Notes: generated by a model from the sequence alone, not told the origin. A stretch of DNA of 64,000 nt from Serratia sp. PL17 (GCF_017832355.1 NZ_JAFIBY010000001.1:1426001-1490000); one strand, 5' to 3'; positions 25,227 to 35,500 are shown, counted from the first letter of the stretch. Made by a program: numbers and translations.

Positions 25227-27332
25227 ATGGCACGTACTACCCCCCTCGAACGCTACCGCAACATCGGCATTTCGGCGCATATTGATGCCGGCAAAACCAC
25301 CACGACCGAGCGAATTCTGTTTTACACCGGGGTCAGTCACAAGCTGGGCGAAGTGCACGACGGCGCAGCCACCATGGACTGGATGGCACAGGAACAGGAA
25401 CGCGGTATTACCATTACCTCGGCAGCAACAACCTGTTTCTGGAACGGCATGCAGCATAATTATCCGCAGCATCGTATCAATATCATCGACACCCCAGGCC
25501 ACGTGGACTTTACCATTGAGGTCGAACGTTCCATGCGCGTGCTGGACGGCGCGGTCATGGTTTATGACTCGGTGGGCGGTGTACAACCGCAATCAGAGAC
25601 CGTTTGGCGTCAAGCCAATAAATACAAAGTGCCACGTCTGGCGTTCGTCAACAAAATGGACCGCGTCGGTGCGGACTTTTTCCGCGTACGTAAAATGATG
25701 ATCGAACGTCTGAAGGCCAATCCCGTGCCGATTGTCATTCCTATTGGCGCCGAGGACCACTTCACCGGCGTGGTGGACCTGGTACGCATGAAGGCCATTG
25801 TGTGGGACGAAGCGACGCAAGGCATGAGCTTCAGCTTTGAAGAGATCCCCGCAGAACTGCGCGACATTGCCCAAGAGTGGCGAGATAAAATGATCGAAGC
25901 CGCCGCCGAAGGTTCGGAAGAACTGATGGATAAATACCTTAATCAGGTGCCGTTGAGCGAAGAGGAGATCGTTCGTGGCCTGCGTCTGCGCACGGTGGCG
26001 GGTGAAATCCAGCCCATGCTGTGTGGTTCAGCCTTCCGCAATAAGGGCGTGCAACGCATGCTCGACGCGGTGATCGAACTGATGCCTTCGCCGCTCGACG
26101 TTCCGCCCATGGAAGGCCACGATGAGCACGACAAGATTGTTATCCGCCGAGCGTCCGATGACGAAAAGTTTTCCGCGCTGGCGTTTAAACTGATGACCGA
26201 TCCTTTTGTTGGCCAACTCACCTTTGTGCGGGTTTACTCCGGTGTACTCACCAAGGGCAGCAGCGTTTATAACCCGATCAAAGGCAAGAAAGAGCGTATT
26301 GGTCGCATCGTGCAAATGCACGCCAACGATCGCAAAGATGTCGAAGAGCTGCACGCCGGTGATATTGCCGCCTGTGTGGGACTCAAAGACGTCACGACCG
26401 GTGACACCCTGTGCGATCCTAACGCCATCATCACGCTGGAAAAAATAGTGTTCCCAGAGCCGGTGATCGCACAAGCCATTGAGCCAAAAACCAAGGCCGA
26501 TCAGGAGCGAATGGGGATTGCGCTTCAGCGGCTCTCCTCCGAGGATCCCTCTTTCCGCGTGCGCACGGATGAAGACTCCGGCCAGACCATTATTTACGGC
26601 ATGGGCGAATTGCACCTGGAAATTATCGTCGATCGCATGCGGCGCGAATTTGGCGTGGCAACCACCACCGGCAAACCGCAAGTGTCTTACCGTGAGACGA
26701 TACGCAAACGCGTGACCGACGTAGAAGGTAAATTCGTGCGTCAATCTGGCGGCAAGGGGCAGTACGGCCACGTGGTGTTGACGGTGGAACCCAATGAACC
26801 GGGTAAAGGTTTTGAGTTCATTGATGAGATAAAAGGCGGCGTTATTCCGGGGGAATTCATTCCGGCGGTAAAAAAAGGCGTACTGGAAGCACTGAATAAT
26901 GGCGTGTTGGCCGGTTATCAGGTGGTCGATGTTAAGGTGCACCTGACCTTCGGTTCATACCACGACGTTGACTCTTCAGAACAAGCGTTCCGCATGGCGG
27001 CGATCTTTGGCTTCAAAGAAGCCTGCCGTCAGGCAGACCCGGTAATCCTCGAGCCGATTATGTCGGTAGAAGTAGAAACGCCGGAGGACTACGCCGGCAG
27101 CGTGATGGGCGATCTGTCGTCTCGGCGCGGTTTGGTGCAAGGGATGGAGGACCTCCCGGGCGGCGGCGGCAAGGAAATTCACGCCAAGGTGCCGCTGTCC
27201 GAGATGTTTGGTTATTCAACTACCCTGCGCTCAATGTCGCAGGGCCGCGCGACTTACACGATGGAGTTCAGCCACTACGCTGAAGCCCCCCATAATGTGG
27301 CCGAAGAGATCATCCACCACAGCAAACGCTAA
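25227..27332 (+). CDS. Elongation factor G paralogue (second EF-G)
   Basis: A 701-residue translation GTPase, full length for EF-G. The G motifs are intact: AHIDAGKT (17-24), DTPGH (88-92) and NKMD (142-145). The C-terminal domains III-V are also complete, including the domain IV segment GKGQYGHV. It should catalyse ribosome translocation or recycling. It is not in the str operon: neither rpsL, rpsG nor tuf is adjacent, and its sequence differs from the well-conserved enterobacterial FusA at many sites (for instance a His/Asp-rich segment near 290). It is therefore a second copy, perhaps for stress, elongation-inhibitor tolerance or fusidic acid insensitivity. AAAGGT precedes the ATG; it appears monocistronic. 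Confidence 0.9.
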   Translation: MARTTPLERYRNIGISAHIDAGKTTTTERILFYTGVSHKLGEVHDGAATMDWMAQEQERGITITSAATTCFWNGMQHNYPQHRINIIDTPGHVDFTIEVERSMRVLDGAVMVYDSVGGVQPQSETVWRQANKYKVPRLAFVNKMDRVGADFFRVRKMMIERLKANPVPIVIPIGAEDHFTGVVDLVRMKAIVWDEATQGMSFSFEEIPAELRDIAQEWRDKMIEAAAEGSEELMDKYLNQVPLSEEEIVRGLRLRTVAGEIQPMLCGSAFRNKGVQRMLDAVIELMPSPLDVPPMEGHDEHDKIVIRRASDDEKFSALAFKLMTDPFVGQLTFVRVYSGVLTKGSSVYNPIKGKKERIGRIVQMHANDRKDVEELHAGDIAACVGLKDVTTGDTLCDPNAIITLEKIVFPEPVIAQAIEPKTKADQERMGIALQRLSSEDPSFRVRTDEDSGQTIIYGMGELHLEIIVDRMRREFGVATTTGKPQVSYRETIRKRVTDVEGKFVRQSGGKGQYGHVVLTVEPNEPGKGFEFIDEIKGGVIPGEFIPAVKKGVLEALNNGVLAGYQVVDVKVHLTFGSYHDVDSSEQAFRMAAIFGFKEACRQADPVILEPIMSVEVETPEDYAGSVMGDLSSRRGLVQGMEDLPGGGGKEIHAKVPLSEMFGYSTTLRSMSQGRATYTMEFSHYAEAPHNVAEEIIHHSKR

Positions 27333-27338
27333 AACCCG

Positions 27339-27364
27339 CACCTGTCGTGTCCCCACGGCAGGTG
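27339..27364 (-). terminator. Hairpin between the EF-G paralogue and the EamA gene
   Basis: Eleven-base stem CACCTGTCGTG/CACGGCAGGTG with one wobble, four-base loop, filling the gap between two convergent genes. On the minus strand CGGGTTTT follows, so it should terminate the EamA gene, and it may also stop plus-strand transcripts. Confidence 0.6.
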
Positions 27365-28330
27365 TTACTCCTTCGCAGCCAGTGACACCACCACCGGCTG
27401 CGGCTTAATCCGCATCGCGTACACCACGCCAATCATCAGGCAGGCAATGCCACCGACGGTCAATAACGGCGGCCACGCCTGACGCAGCATAAAGGTATAG
27501 GCGAGCCCTGCCAGAATTTCGAATACGATCAGCGGCCCCACCAACACCGTCGGCAGACGCTGGCTCGCTTCATTCCAGCACAGTGCGCCAATCCACGAGC
27601 AGAATATGCCAATAACAAGCATCAAAGGAATAAACAGTTCCGGCCTTGGCCCAAACGGCAATGCAAACGCCGGTTGGGTCATCGCCAACTGGCCGCAAAC
27701 CAACACGTAGCCCACTAACGCCAGCGGTAACGTCACCAGCCCCTGCGCCGTCGCCCAGGTTGCAGGCCTTTGATTTGGGTTTTCTCGTAACCAGCGGGCA
27801 TTGCGCAGCGGGAACCAGGTCCAACATGCTACCGCCACTAATGCCAGCCCCAGGCCACTGGTATAGCGCCAGACATCGACAGGTGCCTTATTGCCTTGCA
27901 GCTCGGCAACGTTAACCAGTGCCAACCCGCAGGCGATCAACAGCAAGGCTGGCGTGAGTTTACGCCATGAAAGTCGCCCATCCTGTTGGCTGTAAAACAG
28001 ATTGGCAGTGACCGAAATCACCACCGGCAACGTGCCGATAATCATGGTGGAAACCGGTGCCCCGGTACGTTGTATCGCACTGGCCAGGCACAGGTAATAC
28101 AACAAGTTACCTATCGCCGTCAGTTTTAATGCTTCCCACCAATCATTACGGTGTAACTTTTTCAATCGACGACGATCAAACCAGGCCAGAGGTAACGCAA
28201 TCAGGCCAAAAGCCAGGTAACGCCCGGTGGACTGCAATGCCGCAGGATACTCAGGAATTAACACGGGGCCGACAAAAATCAGCCCCCACATCAGCCCGGC
28301 AGACAAGGCAAATAACACACCAACAAACAT
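27365..28330 (-). CDS. EamA/DMT-family transporter
   Basis: A 321-residue inner-membrane protein with about ten transmembrane helices arranged as two EamA repeats, typical of drug/metabolite exporters. The start at 28330 (MFVGVLFALSAGLMWG) matches the family and has GGAG just upstream; the in-frame extension to 28441 is hydrophilic and unlikely. The substrate is unknown; many relatives export amino acids or small metabolites. It is convergent with the EF-G paralogue. Confidence 0.87.
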   Translation of the reverse strand: MFVGVLFALSAGLMWGLIFVGPVLIPEYPAALQSTGRYLAFGLIALPLAWFDRRRLKKLHRNDWWEALKLTAIGNLLYYLCLASAIQRTGAPVSTMIIGTLPVVISVTANLFYSQQDGRLSWRKLTPALLLIACGLALVNVAELQGNKAPVDVWRYTSGLGLALVAVACWTWFPLRNARWLRENPNQRPATWATAQGLVTLPLALVGYVLVCGQLAMTQPAFALPFGPRPELFIPLMLVIGIFCSWIGALCWNEASQRLPTVLVGPLIVFEILAGLAYTFMLRQAWPPLLTVGGIACLMIGVVYAMRIKPQPVVVSLAAKE

Positions 28331-28534
28331 AGTGACTCCGTCAACAACCAGGTACAGCAGCCTGAACCCGTGAATGATATTGGGTGTCAGCCTAATCGAC
28401 CCGTCAGGGGGAATATTGTAGCAAATTGCTGTTTTACTCACTTTTCGTAGGGACGGGGAAATTCTGCTGCAACGTTGAACGTCTGCAACTTAAGTCCACT
28501 CGTGCCATTTAATTGCATAAAAACACGGCCCATT

Positions 28535-28560
28535 TAAAAAGCCTGCATTGTATGCAGGCT
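28535..28560 (-). terminator. Intrinsic terminator of the siderophore-binding protein gene
   Basis: Nine-base perfect stem AGCCTGCAT/ATGCAGGCT with a three-base loop, then TTTTTAAA on the minus strand. The opposite strand has TTTCCTTT, so weak bidirectional action is possible. Confidence 0.8.
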
Positions 28561-28609
28561 TTCCTTTGGTGCTGGCAGAAATCAGTGCGTCACGCCTGAG
28601 TCAATGTTT

Positions 28610-29716
28610 TTACTCCCACGCGCTGATAGCAAAGGTTCCCTCAGGTTTCACTGGCAAATACTTTTCATAGTAACTTAGGTAATTCTTAACCGGATCAACA
28701 TCTTTAAACTGTTCGGGATAAAGTGACTTTGCAATAAACTGAATCATGGCAAAATCAGAGAGCGTTCTTGATGCACCTTGATATACACCGAAGAGTTGCT
28801 TATTTTTAATGGCTGGCAAAGAACTCCAGCCCTGGCGTGTAGAGAACCCAATAAGCTGTTGAATTGAGATGTTTTTATCAACACCCACACCCATCGAAAG
28901 CGCTGAAGCAATCTTGTTGTTTTCTCTTCCTGAGATGAAAATAGCATCAGGCTTCGAAACGAGAAGTTGTTCTGGATTAATCACGCCCCACCACTCAAAA
29001 AGCGGTTCAGCGATATTGTCTGCCCCCGCAAGCTTCAGCATCGCTCCCCACATATTCTTACCGTAAGTGAAGGAGTAATCATCAGGACCTTTATTGCCAA
29101 ACTCGATATAAACTTTGGGTTTCTTTAATCCTGACGCAGCCACTCTACGTTGTACATCGGCAATGTTATTAGCGTATAACGCTGACAATTCCTGAGCGCG
29201 TTTTTTTTGCCCTGTCAGTATGCCAAATATTTTTGTTGAGCTGACATGTCTTTCTACAGTTTGCGCATTGTAGTCTACCACGACGACCGGAATGTTTAAT
29301 TCTTCAAGGCGAGAGACTTCATGTTTAAGAGCAACGTATTGCCACTCTGCCAAAATAATAACGTCGGGTTTCAATGATATTATATTTTCGAGCGAAATAT
29401 TATGCAGGTCCACTTCGCCAATATCGGCGATACGGGCCAGCGATGGCATATGCTTAACATACATACTCCAATTCGCAGGGACTTTCCCTCGCCAGGCCTC
29501 ACGAGAAATACCAATGACGTGTTCGTACGCGACTTCCCCGCCGACAGCCATGTAGTCTTCAAAGTAAAACCCCAAGACCGCCCTTTTGACGGGGGTCTCA
29601 AGCGTAACTTGCCGCCCCAGGACATCCGTTAATGTCGTGGTGGCAGCATTTGTGGTGCCAGACAGGGTTAACAAAAGGGTAAAGAACGTACAGCTTATGA
29701 AGTTTCGAACGCCCAT
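28610..29716 (-). CDS. Iron-siderophore/haem-type ABC transporter binding protein, orphan
   Basis: A 368-residue periplasmic binding protein of the FecB/BtuF class. The signal peptide ends at about TNAAT (residue 25), and the first domain starts TLTDVLGRQVTLETPVKRAVL, as in ferric siderophore binders. Two alpha/beta lobes are joined by a long helix (about residues 165-190). No permease or ATPase gene is adjacent. Base composition is noticeably more AT-rich than the neighbours, a possible sign of acquisition. A good Fur box (29787-29805) lies 70 bases upstream, so it should be iron-repressed and feed a permease encoded elsewhere. Confidence 0.86.
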   Translation of the reverse strand: MGVRNFISCTFFTLLLTLSGTTNAATTTLTDVLGRQVTLETPVKRAVLGFYFEDYMAVGGEVAYEHVIGISREAWRGKVPANWSMYVKHMPSLARIADIGEVDLHNISLENIISLKPDVIILAEWQYVALKHEVSRLEELNIPVVVVDYNAQTVERHVSSTKIFGILTGQKKRAQELSALYANNIADVQRRVAASGLKKPKVYIEFGNKGPDDYSFTYGKNMWGAMLKLAGADNIAEPLFEWWGVINPEQLLVSKPDAIFISGRENNKIASALSMGVGVDKNISIQQLIGFSTRQGWSSLPAIKNKQLFGVYQGASRTLSDFAMIQFIAKSLYPEQFKDVDPVKNYLSYYEKYLPVKPEGTFAISAWE

Positions 29717-29786
29717 AAAATAGCAATCCTCAGGAGTTGGGGTTGTTCTTAATCATTTTTCATTTCATTATTCTGAATGCAAAAAC

Positions 29787-29805
29787 GCAAATGATAATAA
29801 TTTCC
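29787..29805. promoter_or_regulatory. Fur box upstream of the orphan siderophore-binding protein gene
   Basis: Reads GCAAATGATAATAATTTCC, matching the 19-base Fur consensus at about 14 positions with an uninterrupted core AATGATAAT. Confidence 0.7.
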
Positions 29806-30093
29806 ATTAAGCTTTATATCAACCAGAATCGCTGTGTCTATTCACGGTTAGAGGTAAAATTCTGCGCGTGACAAACCCTTCAGCATGACTCGCCAGATAA
29901 TTTTGCTAATGCAGCATAAAAAAAAGAATTATCACGTTAACGGAAAATACATCTTGGACAGAGAACAAGCAGCATTCGCCTACTTAGCTTAATGTCGGTG
30001 GTAATGACGGAAAGGGTATTAGGCCACGCATTGCCCCTATTTATTGCGCGTTATTCGGTGCCCTTCATCTGACGCATCTTGTGGCCCCTCTTT
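29806..30093. other. AT-rich intergenic stretch, no supported gene
   Basis: Lies upstream of the siderophore-binding protein gene and downstream of the AraC gene. A 27-codon frame begins at the ATG near 29911 but has no ribosome binding site. No terminator or repeat was recognised. Confidence 0.4.
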
Positions 30094-30990
30094 TCAGCGG
30101 CCTCCAACTTGTTTTTGATAGCGGACAGGAGTGACACCGTAACGATTAGCAAAAGCCCGCGTCAAATGCGCCTGATCGGTTAATCCCGTTGCCGCCGCGA
30201 CCTGTGCCGCAGGTATACCGCGCCCCAACATCTGTTTGGCCTGCGACAAACGGATTGCCATCAGCATCTGCTGGGGAGATACATGGTATTCGGCTTTGAA
30301 TTTACGCAGAAAATGATAGGGACTGAGAGACACCAACGATGCCAGTTGGCCCAATGTAATCGCAGCGGAGAAGTTATCGTGCAGGTAACTTTTGACGATA
30401 TCAAAACGGTGCGTCGACTCGGCCTTCAACGATCTTGATACCTGGATATGAGGGCGAAAAACGGCGACGATCTGCAATAACAAACTGTCAATCGTAAGCG
30501 GGTCATCAGTTTGCCACAGGGCGGCCAGCATGGCGGACAGTTGCCGCGCCGCTAACGGATCCTGGCGGACCGCATCGGTAAACCAAAACCCCTGCTCACC
30601 TGACAATAGCTCCAGCGTCGCCGGCTCCAGATACAGCATGCGGTAATTCCAGCCACCGACGGTTTCCGCCTGGCCGGTATGCAGTTCGTCGGGGTTCATC
30701 AACACCAGTGAACCCGGCGCCGCCACATGTTGCGCGCCACGGTAACGGAAACGCTCAGCACCAAAATCGACGGTCCCGATGGCAAAAGCGTCATGCGAAT
30801 GCGGTTCAAAGGCATAGCGTTCAATATGGGCATGATAAAGTTCTACACCCGGCACCTGCGGCAAACGCCGAAACTGTGCGCTGTCCTTTTCAAAGGGAAA
30901 CGCTAATGGAACACCCTGCACCGTACCGTCCTGCTTCAATGTTGCTGATGCCGATATGATAGTCAACACAACGGGTTTTGAGTAGTGCAC
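30094..30990 (-). CDS. AraC-family transcriptional regulator
   Basis: A 298-residue regulator with an N-terminal cupin-like sensing domain (HAHIERYAFEPHSHDAFAIG, roughly residues 53-72) and a C-terminal pair of helix-turn-helix motifs (about 205-295; ITLGQLASLVSLSPYHFLRKFK and QVAAATGLTDQAHLTRAF). It is divergent from the succinate-semialdehyde-type dehydrogenase gene and may control it. The annotated start is a GTG at 30990 with AGG close by; the true N terminus could be some residues shorter. Confidence 0.87.
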   Translation of the reverse strand: MHYSKPVVLTIISASATLKQDGTVQGVPLAFPFEKDSAQFRRLPQVPGVELYHAHIERYAFEPHSHDAFAIGTVDFGAERFRYRGAQHVAAPGSLVLMNPDELHTGQAETVGGWNYRMLYLEPATLELLSGEQGFWFTDAVRQDPLAARQLSAMLAALWQTDDPLTIDSLLLQIVAVFRPHIQVSRSLKAESTHRFDIVKSYLHDNFSAAITLGQLASLVSLSPYHFLRKFKAEYHVSPQQMLMAIRLSQAKQMLGRGIPAAQVAAATGLTDQAHLTRAFANRYGVTPVRYQKQVGGR

Positions 30991-31134
30991 TGCCTGGTAC
31001 TCTGGACGCTGCGGCTCATTCAGCGTAGGGTATTTTACCCAGTGTCCGGTACCTGCAATTCAGCGCCGGGCTATCGATTATCCCGCCGCAGAGTGGGAAC
31101 ACGGTCTTTAATCCCCTGAAAGTAAGAGGCAACA

Positions 31135-32568
31135 ATGTATCCAGATACCCAACTCTATATTGACGGACAATGGCGCAACGCAGTTGCTGGCAAAACCACG
31201 CCGGTCACGAATCCCGCCACCGATGAGGTTATTGGCAACGTGGCTCACGCCACAGCAGCCGATCTCGATCTGGCGCTGACCGCAACCGAGCGCGGCTTCA
31301 AAATTTGGCGTGAAACCTCTGCCTATCAGCGGGCCAACCTGATGCGTAAAGCCGCAGCATTGTTGCGTGAACGTGCCGAGAAAATTGCCCTGATCATGAG
31401 CCAGGAACAGGGTAAACCGGTGGCGCAGGCCAAGGTTGAGATCCTGAACTCGGCAGACGTGATTGACTGGTTTGCCGGCGAAGCCAGCCGCACTTATGGC
31501 CAGATTATTCCATCCCGCAGTCAGGATGTTCAACAGCAAACGCTGAAGCTGCCGGTAGGCCCGGTTGCTGCGTTCACGCCGTGGAACTTCCCGATTAACC
31601 AGATTGTGCGCAAGCTGTCCGCCGCTCTGGCAGCCGGGTGTTCAATCATCATTAAAGGGCCGGAAGAAACCCCGGCCTCGCCGGCAGAGTTGATTCGCGC
31701 CTTTGCCGATGCCGGCATTCCCGCTGGCGTGATCGCGTTGGTTTACGGCACCCCAGCAGAGATTTCCGAATACCTGATCCCGCACCCTGGCATTCGCAAA
31801 ATCTCGTTCACCGGTTCCACCCGCGTGGGCAAACACCTGGCGGCGCTGGCGGGTCAGCACATGAAAAAGGCCACCATGGAGCTGGGCGGTCATGCCCCAG
31901 TGCTGATTTTTGACGATGCCGATCTCGACACCGCGGCGAAAGAGCTGGCACTGGCCAAGTTCCGTAATGCCGGACAGGTCTGCATTGCACCGACCCGTTT
32001 CCTGATCCAGCAAGGCGTTTATGAAGCCTTTGTCGAGAAATTCACCGCAGCAGTACGCGATATCAAGCTGGGCAACGGTCAGCAGGACGGTGTGACCATG
32101 GGGCCAATGGTGCTGCAACGCAGCGTAGATGCCATAGAAGCCTTCGTGAAAGATGCCATTACCGAGGGAGCCAAAGCCACCACCGGCGGAAAACGTGTAG
32201 CAGGCCCTGGCAATTTCTTTGAGCCGACGGTGTTGCGCGACGTCCCCTTGAGTGCTCGTGCGATGTCTGAAGAACCGTTTGGCCCGGTCGCCCTGCTGCG
32301 GCCATTTGCAACCTATGAGGAGGCTATCGCCGAGGCCAATCGCCTGCCTTACGGTTTGGCAGCCTACGCGTACAGCCGTAGCATCGTGACCGTGAACGCG
32401 TTGGGACGCGATGTGGAAAGCGGCATGCTCAGCATTAACCACATTGGTTTTGGCCTGCCTGAAACGCCGTTTGGCGGGGTGAAAGACTCTGGTCACGGCA
32501 CCGAAGGCGGCAGCGAAGCGATCGAATCTTACCTGGAAACCCGCTTTGTCACCGTCGCGGGCCGTTAA
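31135..32568 (+). CDS. NAD(P)-dependent aldehyde dehydrogenase, succinate-semialdehyde type
   Basis: A 477-residue aldehyde dehydrogenase. The catalytic Cys283 is in GQVCIAP, the general base Glu249 in MELGG, and Asn151 in TPWNFP; KGPEETP carries the cofactor-binding Lys174. The closest group is succinate-semialdehyde dehydrogenase (SSADH), which oxidises aldehydes from GABA or related catabolism to acids, but relatives also act on glycolaldehyde and other substrates. No aminotransferase gene is adjacent, so the GABA pathway is not shown here. AAGAGG precedes the start. It is divergent from the AraC regulator and ends in a clear terminator. Confidence 0.9.
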   Translation: MYPDTQLYIDGQWRNAVAGKTTPVTNPATDEVIGNVAHATAADLDLALTATERGFKIWRETSAYQRANLMRKAAALLRERAEKIALIMSQEQGKPVAQAKVEILNSADVIDWFAGEASRTYGQIIPSRSQDVQQQTLKLPVGPVAAFTPWNFPINQIVRKLSAALAAGCSIIIKGPEETPASPAELIRAFADAGIPAGVIALVYGTPAEISEYLIPHPGIRKISFTGSTRVGKHLAALAGQHMKKATMELGGHAPVLIFDDADLDTAAKELALAKFRNAGQVCIAPTRFLIQQGVYEAFVEKFTAAVRDIKLGNGQQDGVTMGPMVLQRSVDAIEAFVKDAITEGAKATTGGKRVAGPGNFFEPTVLRDVPLSARAMSEEPFGPVALLRPFATYEEAIAEANRLPYGLAAYAYSRSIVTVNALGRDVESGMLSINHIGFGLPETPFGGVKDSGHGTEGGSEAIESYLETRFVTVAGR

Positions 32569-32580
32569 TTAACCTAAGCG

Positions 32581-32611
32581 AAAAAAATGCCCCGTTCTCA
32601 CGGGGCATTTT
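32581..32611. terminator. Bidirectional intrinsic terminator
   Basis: Eight-base perfect stem ATGCCCCG/CGGGGCAT with a run of A before and TTTT after, placed between the convergent aldehyde dehydrogenase and esterase genes. Confidence 0.85.
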
Positions 32612-32612
32612 A

Positions 32613-33521
32613 TCATCGGGCCTTGTCGAACAGTTCCCGTGCCGCCGGGGTTAAACCCAGCATATGGATGCAGGCATGTACCATGCCCGGCAGCCGTTCA
32701 CAGCGCACCGCAACCCCGTCCTCCCGCAGACGCCGGGCATAATCCTCCGCCTCATCGCGCAACGGATCATACTCGCAGCTCAATATGGTTGCCGGGGGCA
32801 ACCGGCTTAACGTTGCTGCATGCAAGGGTTCTGCGTAAGGCTCTGGGTGATCGCGCTCTTCAGGCAGATACTGACGCCAGCAAAATTCCATCACTTCCCG
32901 CGTCAGAAAATAGCCTTGTGCGTAGTCGACGTAGCTGGCCGTATCCATAGCCCGGCTCAAGGCCGGGTACAGCAACAGCTGATGTTCAATCTGCGGGCCA
33001 TCCCAGTCGCGAGCCAATAGCGCAACGGCCGCGGCCAGATTCCCCCCCGCGCTGTCACCACCAACCGCGATACGTGTGGCATCGAATCCCCACGCATCCG
33101 CCTGTTCAATCACGCCGCACAATGCCTGATACACGTCATCCAACGGCCGTGGATAGGGATGTTCCGGTGCCAAGCGATAATCAACCGACAGGATCATGCG
33201 GCCTGTGGCATTGGCCAGTGCCTGGCAAGGCTGGTCATACAGCGCCAGTGAGCCCAGACACCAGCCGCCACCGTGGGCGTACAACATTGCCGGTATGGGG
33301 GCTCCCGCATCCACGCCCAATGGCGTGTAAGCACGAATAGCAATATTGTGCCCGTCGCTGGCGGTGACCCATCCGTTCTTGATCCCGCCACTGGCCTCGG
33401 GCTCACCTTGCAACTGCAACAGCCCGTTTTCTGCTGCCGCACGCATCTCAGACAGAGATTCCGGTGCGGTTGCCTGCGCCGCGTCCGCCAGGAAGTGGGC
33501 TATTTGCGGATTAAGTGGCAT
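32613..33521 (-). CDS. Alpha/beta hydrolase, acetyl esterase (HSL/GDSAG group)
   Basis: A 302-residue esterase of the hormone-sensitive lipase group. The oxyanion motif HGGG is at 83-86 and the nucleophile Ser157 is in GDSAGG; the acid is in YDPLRDE and the catalytic His in MVHACIH. It should hydrolyse short-chain esters in the cytoplasm. The start at 33521 (MPLNPQIAHF) has GGAGGG upstream and overlaps the end of the preceding hydrolase gene by 11 bases; the longer in-frame extension is out of keeping with the family. Last gene of the TetR-linked operon. Confidence 0.88.
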   Translation of the reverse strand: MPLNPQIAHFLADAAQATAPESLSEMRAAAENGLLQLQGEPEASGGIKNGWVTASDGHNIAIRAYTPLGVDAGAPIPAMLYAHGGGWCLGSLALYDQPCQALANATGRMILSVDYRLAPEHPYPRPLDDVYQALCGVIEQADAWGFDATRIAVGGDSAGGNLAAAVALLARDWDGPQIEHQLLLYPALSRAMDTASYVDYAQGYFLTREVMEFCWRQYLPEERDHPEPYAEPLHAATLSRLPPATILSCEYDPLRDEAEDYARRLREDGVAVRCERLPGMVHACIHMLGLTPAARELFDKAR

Positions 33522-34407
33522 CAGCCTGGCCCTCCAGCAAGAACGGTACCACCAACGCAATAAACGCCTCATGGGACTCTTCGGTAATGAAATGCCCACA
33601 CTCGGCAACCGTTTCACCACGCAGGTTAGTGGCGTTATCGCGCAAGGTGAGAAAAGGCGCATCTCCGGTGGCGTGCTCGGCTCCAATGGTCATCACCGGC
33701 ATGGTCAGGCGGGTTTCAGCCCGACGCTGATTTTGCCGTATGGTTTCCGGAATGGCGCGGTAGTAATCAAAACCGGCCCGCAGGCTACCCGGTGCCGAAT
33801 AGGCCGTGATATACGTTTCCGCCGCGACCCGATCGCGGCGATAAGACCAACGATTAAAGATATAGCTGAGGTACTCTCGCTCACGGCCCAACGTCAATGC
33901 CTCCGGCAGGTCCGTCAGTTGGTTGAACATGAAGTGCCACAGGAAAATGTTCTGGTCGGCGGGCACAAAAATCGGCGGTGCGGGTGCAAGCCCAGGGATC
34001 ACCGCCTCCGTCAGTACCACCCCCGTGACCGCCTGTGGGAAGTCACTGGCCATCGCGTACCCGATCCACATCCCTATATCATGACCGACCAATTGATAAC
34101 TCGGGTACCCAAGCTGCAGCATGGTCTGGTGCAGCGTGGCAGCGACACTGCCGGTGTCATAGCCGCCCACAGGCTTGTCTGAATCCCCGATACCTGGGGG
34201 ATCTACCGCGATGGCTTTAAAACCGGCTGCCGCCAGCGCTTGCATAACATGCCGCCAGGTGTACCAGGTTTGTGGCCACCCAGGAATCAACAGCACCGGA
34301 CGACCTTCGCCAAGCGTTACACAGTGAATTCGGTTGCCATTTACCCGCGCATAGACGTGTTCTGGCTCAGGTCCATGTTGCGCGGACCCGTTATTTTGCA
34401 GTGTCAT
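33511..34407 (-). CDS. Alpha/beta hydrolase, epoxide hydrolase-like
   Basis: A 298-residue alpha/beta hydrolase. The nucleophile position is Asp110 in GHDIG, not Ser, and IPGWPQTWYTW (about 41-51) matches the HGWP motif of epoxide hydrolases and haloalkane dehalogenases, which work through an ester to Asp. The catalytic His is in CGHFITEE near the C terminus. CGGAGA precedes the ATG at 34407. It is the middle gene of an operon with a TIM-barrel isomerase upstream and an esterase downstream, so it likely takes part in breakdown or detoxification of an unknown compound. Confidence 0.87.
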   Translation of the reverse strand: MTLQNNGSAQHGPEPEHVYARVNGNRIHCVTLGEGRPVLLIPGWPQTWYTWRHVMQALAAAGFKAIAVDPPGIGDSDKPVGGYDTGSVAATLHQTMLQLGYPSYQLVGHDIGMWIGYAMASDFPQAVTGVVLTEAVIPGLAPAPPIFVPADQNIFLWHFMFNQLTDLPEALTLGREREYLSYIFNRWSYRRDRVAAETYITAYSAPGSLRAGFDYYRAIPETIRQNQRRAETRLTMPVMTIGAEHATGDAPFLTLRDNATNLRGETVAECGHFITEESHEAFIALVVPFLLEGQADAT

Positions 34408-34436
34408 CGGTGTTCTCCGTGAAGGATTAAGGTGGC

Positions 34437-35492
34437 TCAGCGCAGGCCAAGCAAGGCATTGATTTGTTGTTGGTCAACCGGTGCGCCGGCAAAATCATCA
34501 AACACCTTGTCGGTGACGTTGATGATATGGTCACGAATAAAGGCTGCGCCTTCACGGGCCCCGTCTTGTGGGTGTTTCAGGCAGCATTCCCATTCCAGCG
34601 TTGCCCAGCCTTGATAACCGTGCTGCGTCAGCCGTGAAAATATGCCCTTGAAATCCACCTGCCCATCGCCCAGCGAGCGGAAACGCCCTGCGCGTTCAGT
34701 CCAAGATTGATAACCGCCGTAGATCCCCTGCCGACCGGTCGGATTAAACTCCGCGTCCTTGACGTGGAACATGCGAATAAAATCCTTATAAATATCAATA
34801 TAATCCAGATAGTTAAGTTGTTGCAGCACGAAGTGACTCGGGTCGAACAGTATCTGACAGCGCGGATGGCCGCCAACGCGCTGATGGAACATTTCGAAGG
34901 TCACGCCATCGTGCAAATCTTCGCTGGGATGAATTTCATAGCACAGGTTCACCCCTTGCTCGTCACAGGCATTGAGTATCGGCAGCCAGCGCTTGGCCAA
35001 CTCATCGAAGGCCGTTTCAATCAGCCCCGCCGGTCTCTGTGGGAACGGGAACAAATAGGGCCAGGCCAGTGAACCTGAAAACGTGCCCATCTCAGTCAGC
35101 CCCAGTCGTGCAGAGGCTTTGGCCGCCAACAGGAGCTGCTGGTGCGCCCACTCACCGCGTGCCTTCGGATTGCCGTGTAAAGCCGGTGGCGCAAAGCTGT
35201 CACATAGCGCGTCATAAGCCGGGTGTACCGCCATCAGCTGACCAAAAATGTGGGTGGTCAGTTCGCTGACCTCCAGCCCATGTGCTGCCAACATACCGAC
35301 CAGATCGTCGCAATACGTCTGGCTTTCTGCGGCCGTTGCCAAGTCAAACAGGCGGCTATCCCACGCGGGGATTTGCAGGGCTTTAAAACCGGTTTTCGCG
35401 GCCCAGTCGGCTATCGCCGGCAGGCTGTTAAAGGGGGCAGCGTCGTCGCTGAATTGTGCGAGGTGCAGGCTTGGACCTTTCAGGGTTTTCAT
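34437..35492 (-). CDS. TIM-barrel sugar isomerase/epimerase family protein
   Basis: A 351-residue protein of the xylose isomerase-like AP endonuclease 2 fold. Candidate metal ligands are in CYEIHPSEDLHDG, FDPSHF and LEWEC, the usual Glu/Asp/His/Glu set of this fold. Relatives epimerise or isomerise sugars, keto-sugars or inositols. The start at 35492 is chosen because the upstream in-frame extension would run through a perfect 30-bp palindrome that looks like an operator. First gene of a three-gene operon with two hydrolases; the substrate is unknown. Confidence 0.85.
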   Translation of the reverse strand: MKTLKGPSLHLAQFSDDAAPFNSLPAIADWAAKTGFKALQIPAWDSRLFDLATAAESQTYCDDLVGMLAAHGLEVSELTTHIFGQLMAVHPAYDALCDSFAPPALHGNPKARGEWAHQQLLLAAKASARLGLTEMGTFSGSLAWPYLFPFPQRPAGLIETAFDELAKRWLPILNACDEQGVNLCYEIHPSEDLHDGVTFEMFHQRVGGHPRCQILFDPSHFVLQQLNYLDYIDIYKDFIRMFHVKDAEFNPTGRQGIYGGYQSWTERAGRFRSLGDGQVDFKGIFSRLTQHGYQGWATLEWECCLKHPQDGAREGAAFIRDHIINVTDKVFDDFAGAPVDQQQINALLGLR

Positions 35493-35500
35493 CGTAAACT

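Noticed and set aside
29911-29994. 27-codon frame in the gap between the siderophore-binding and AraC genes
   Set aside because: An ATG frame rich in Lys and aromatic residues exists, but no ribosome binding site, promoter or downstream gene supports translation.
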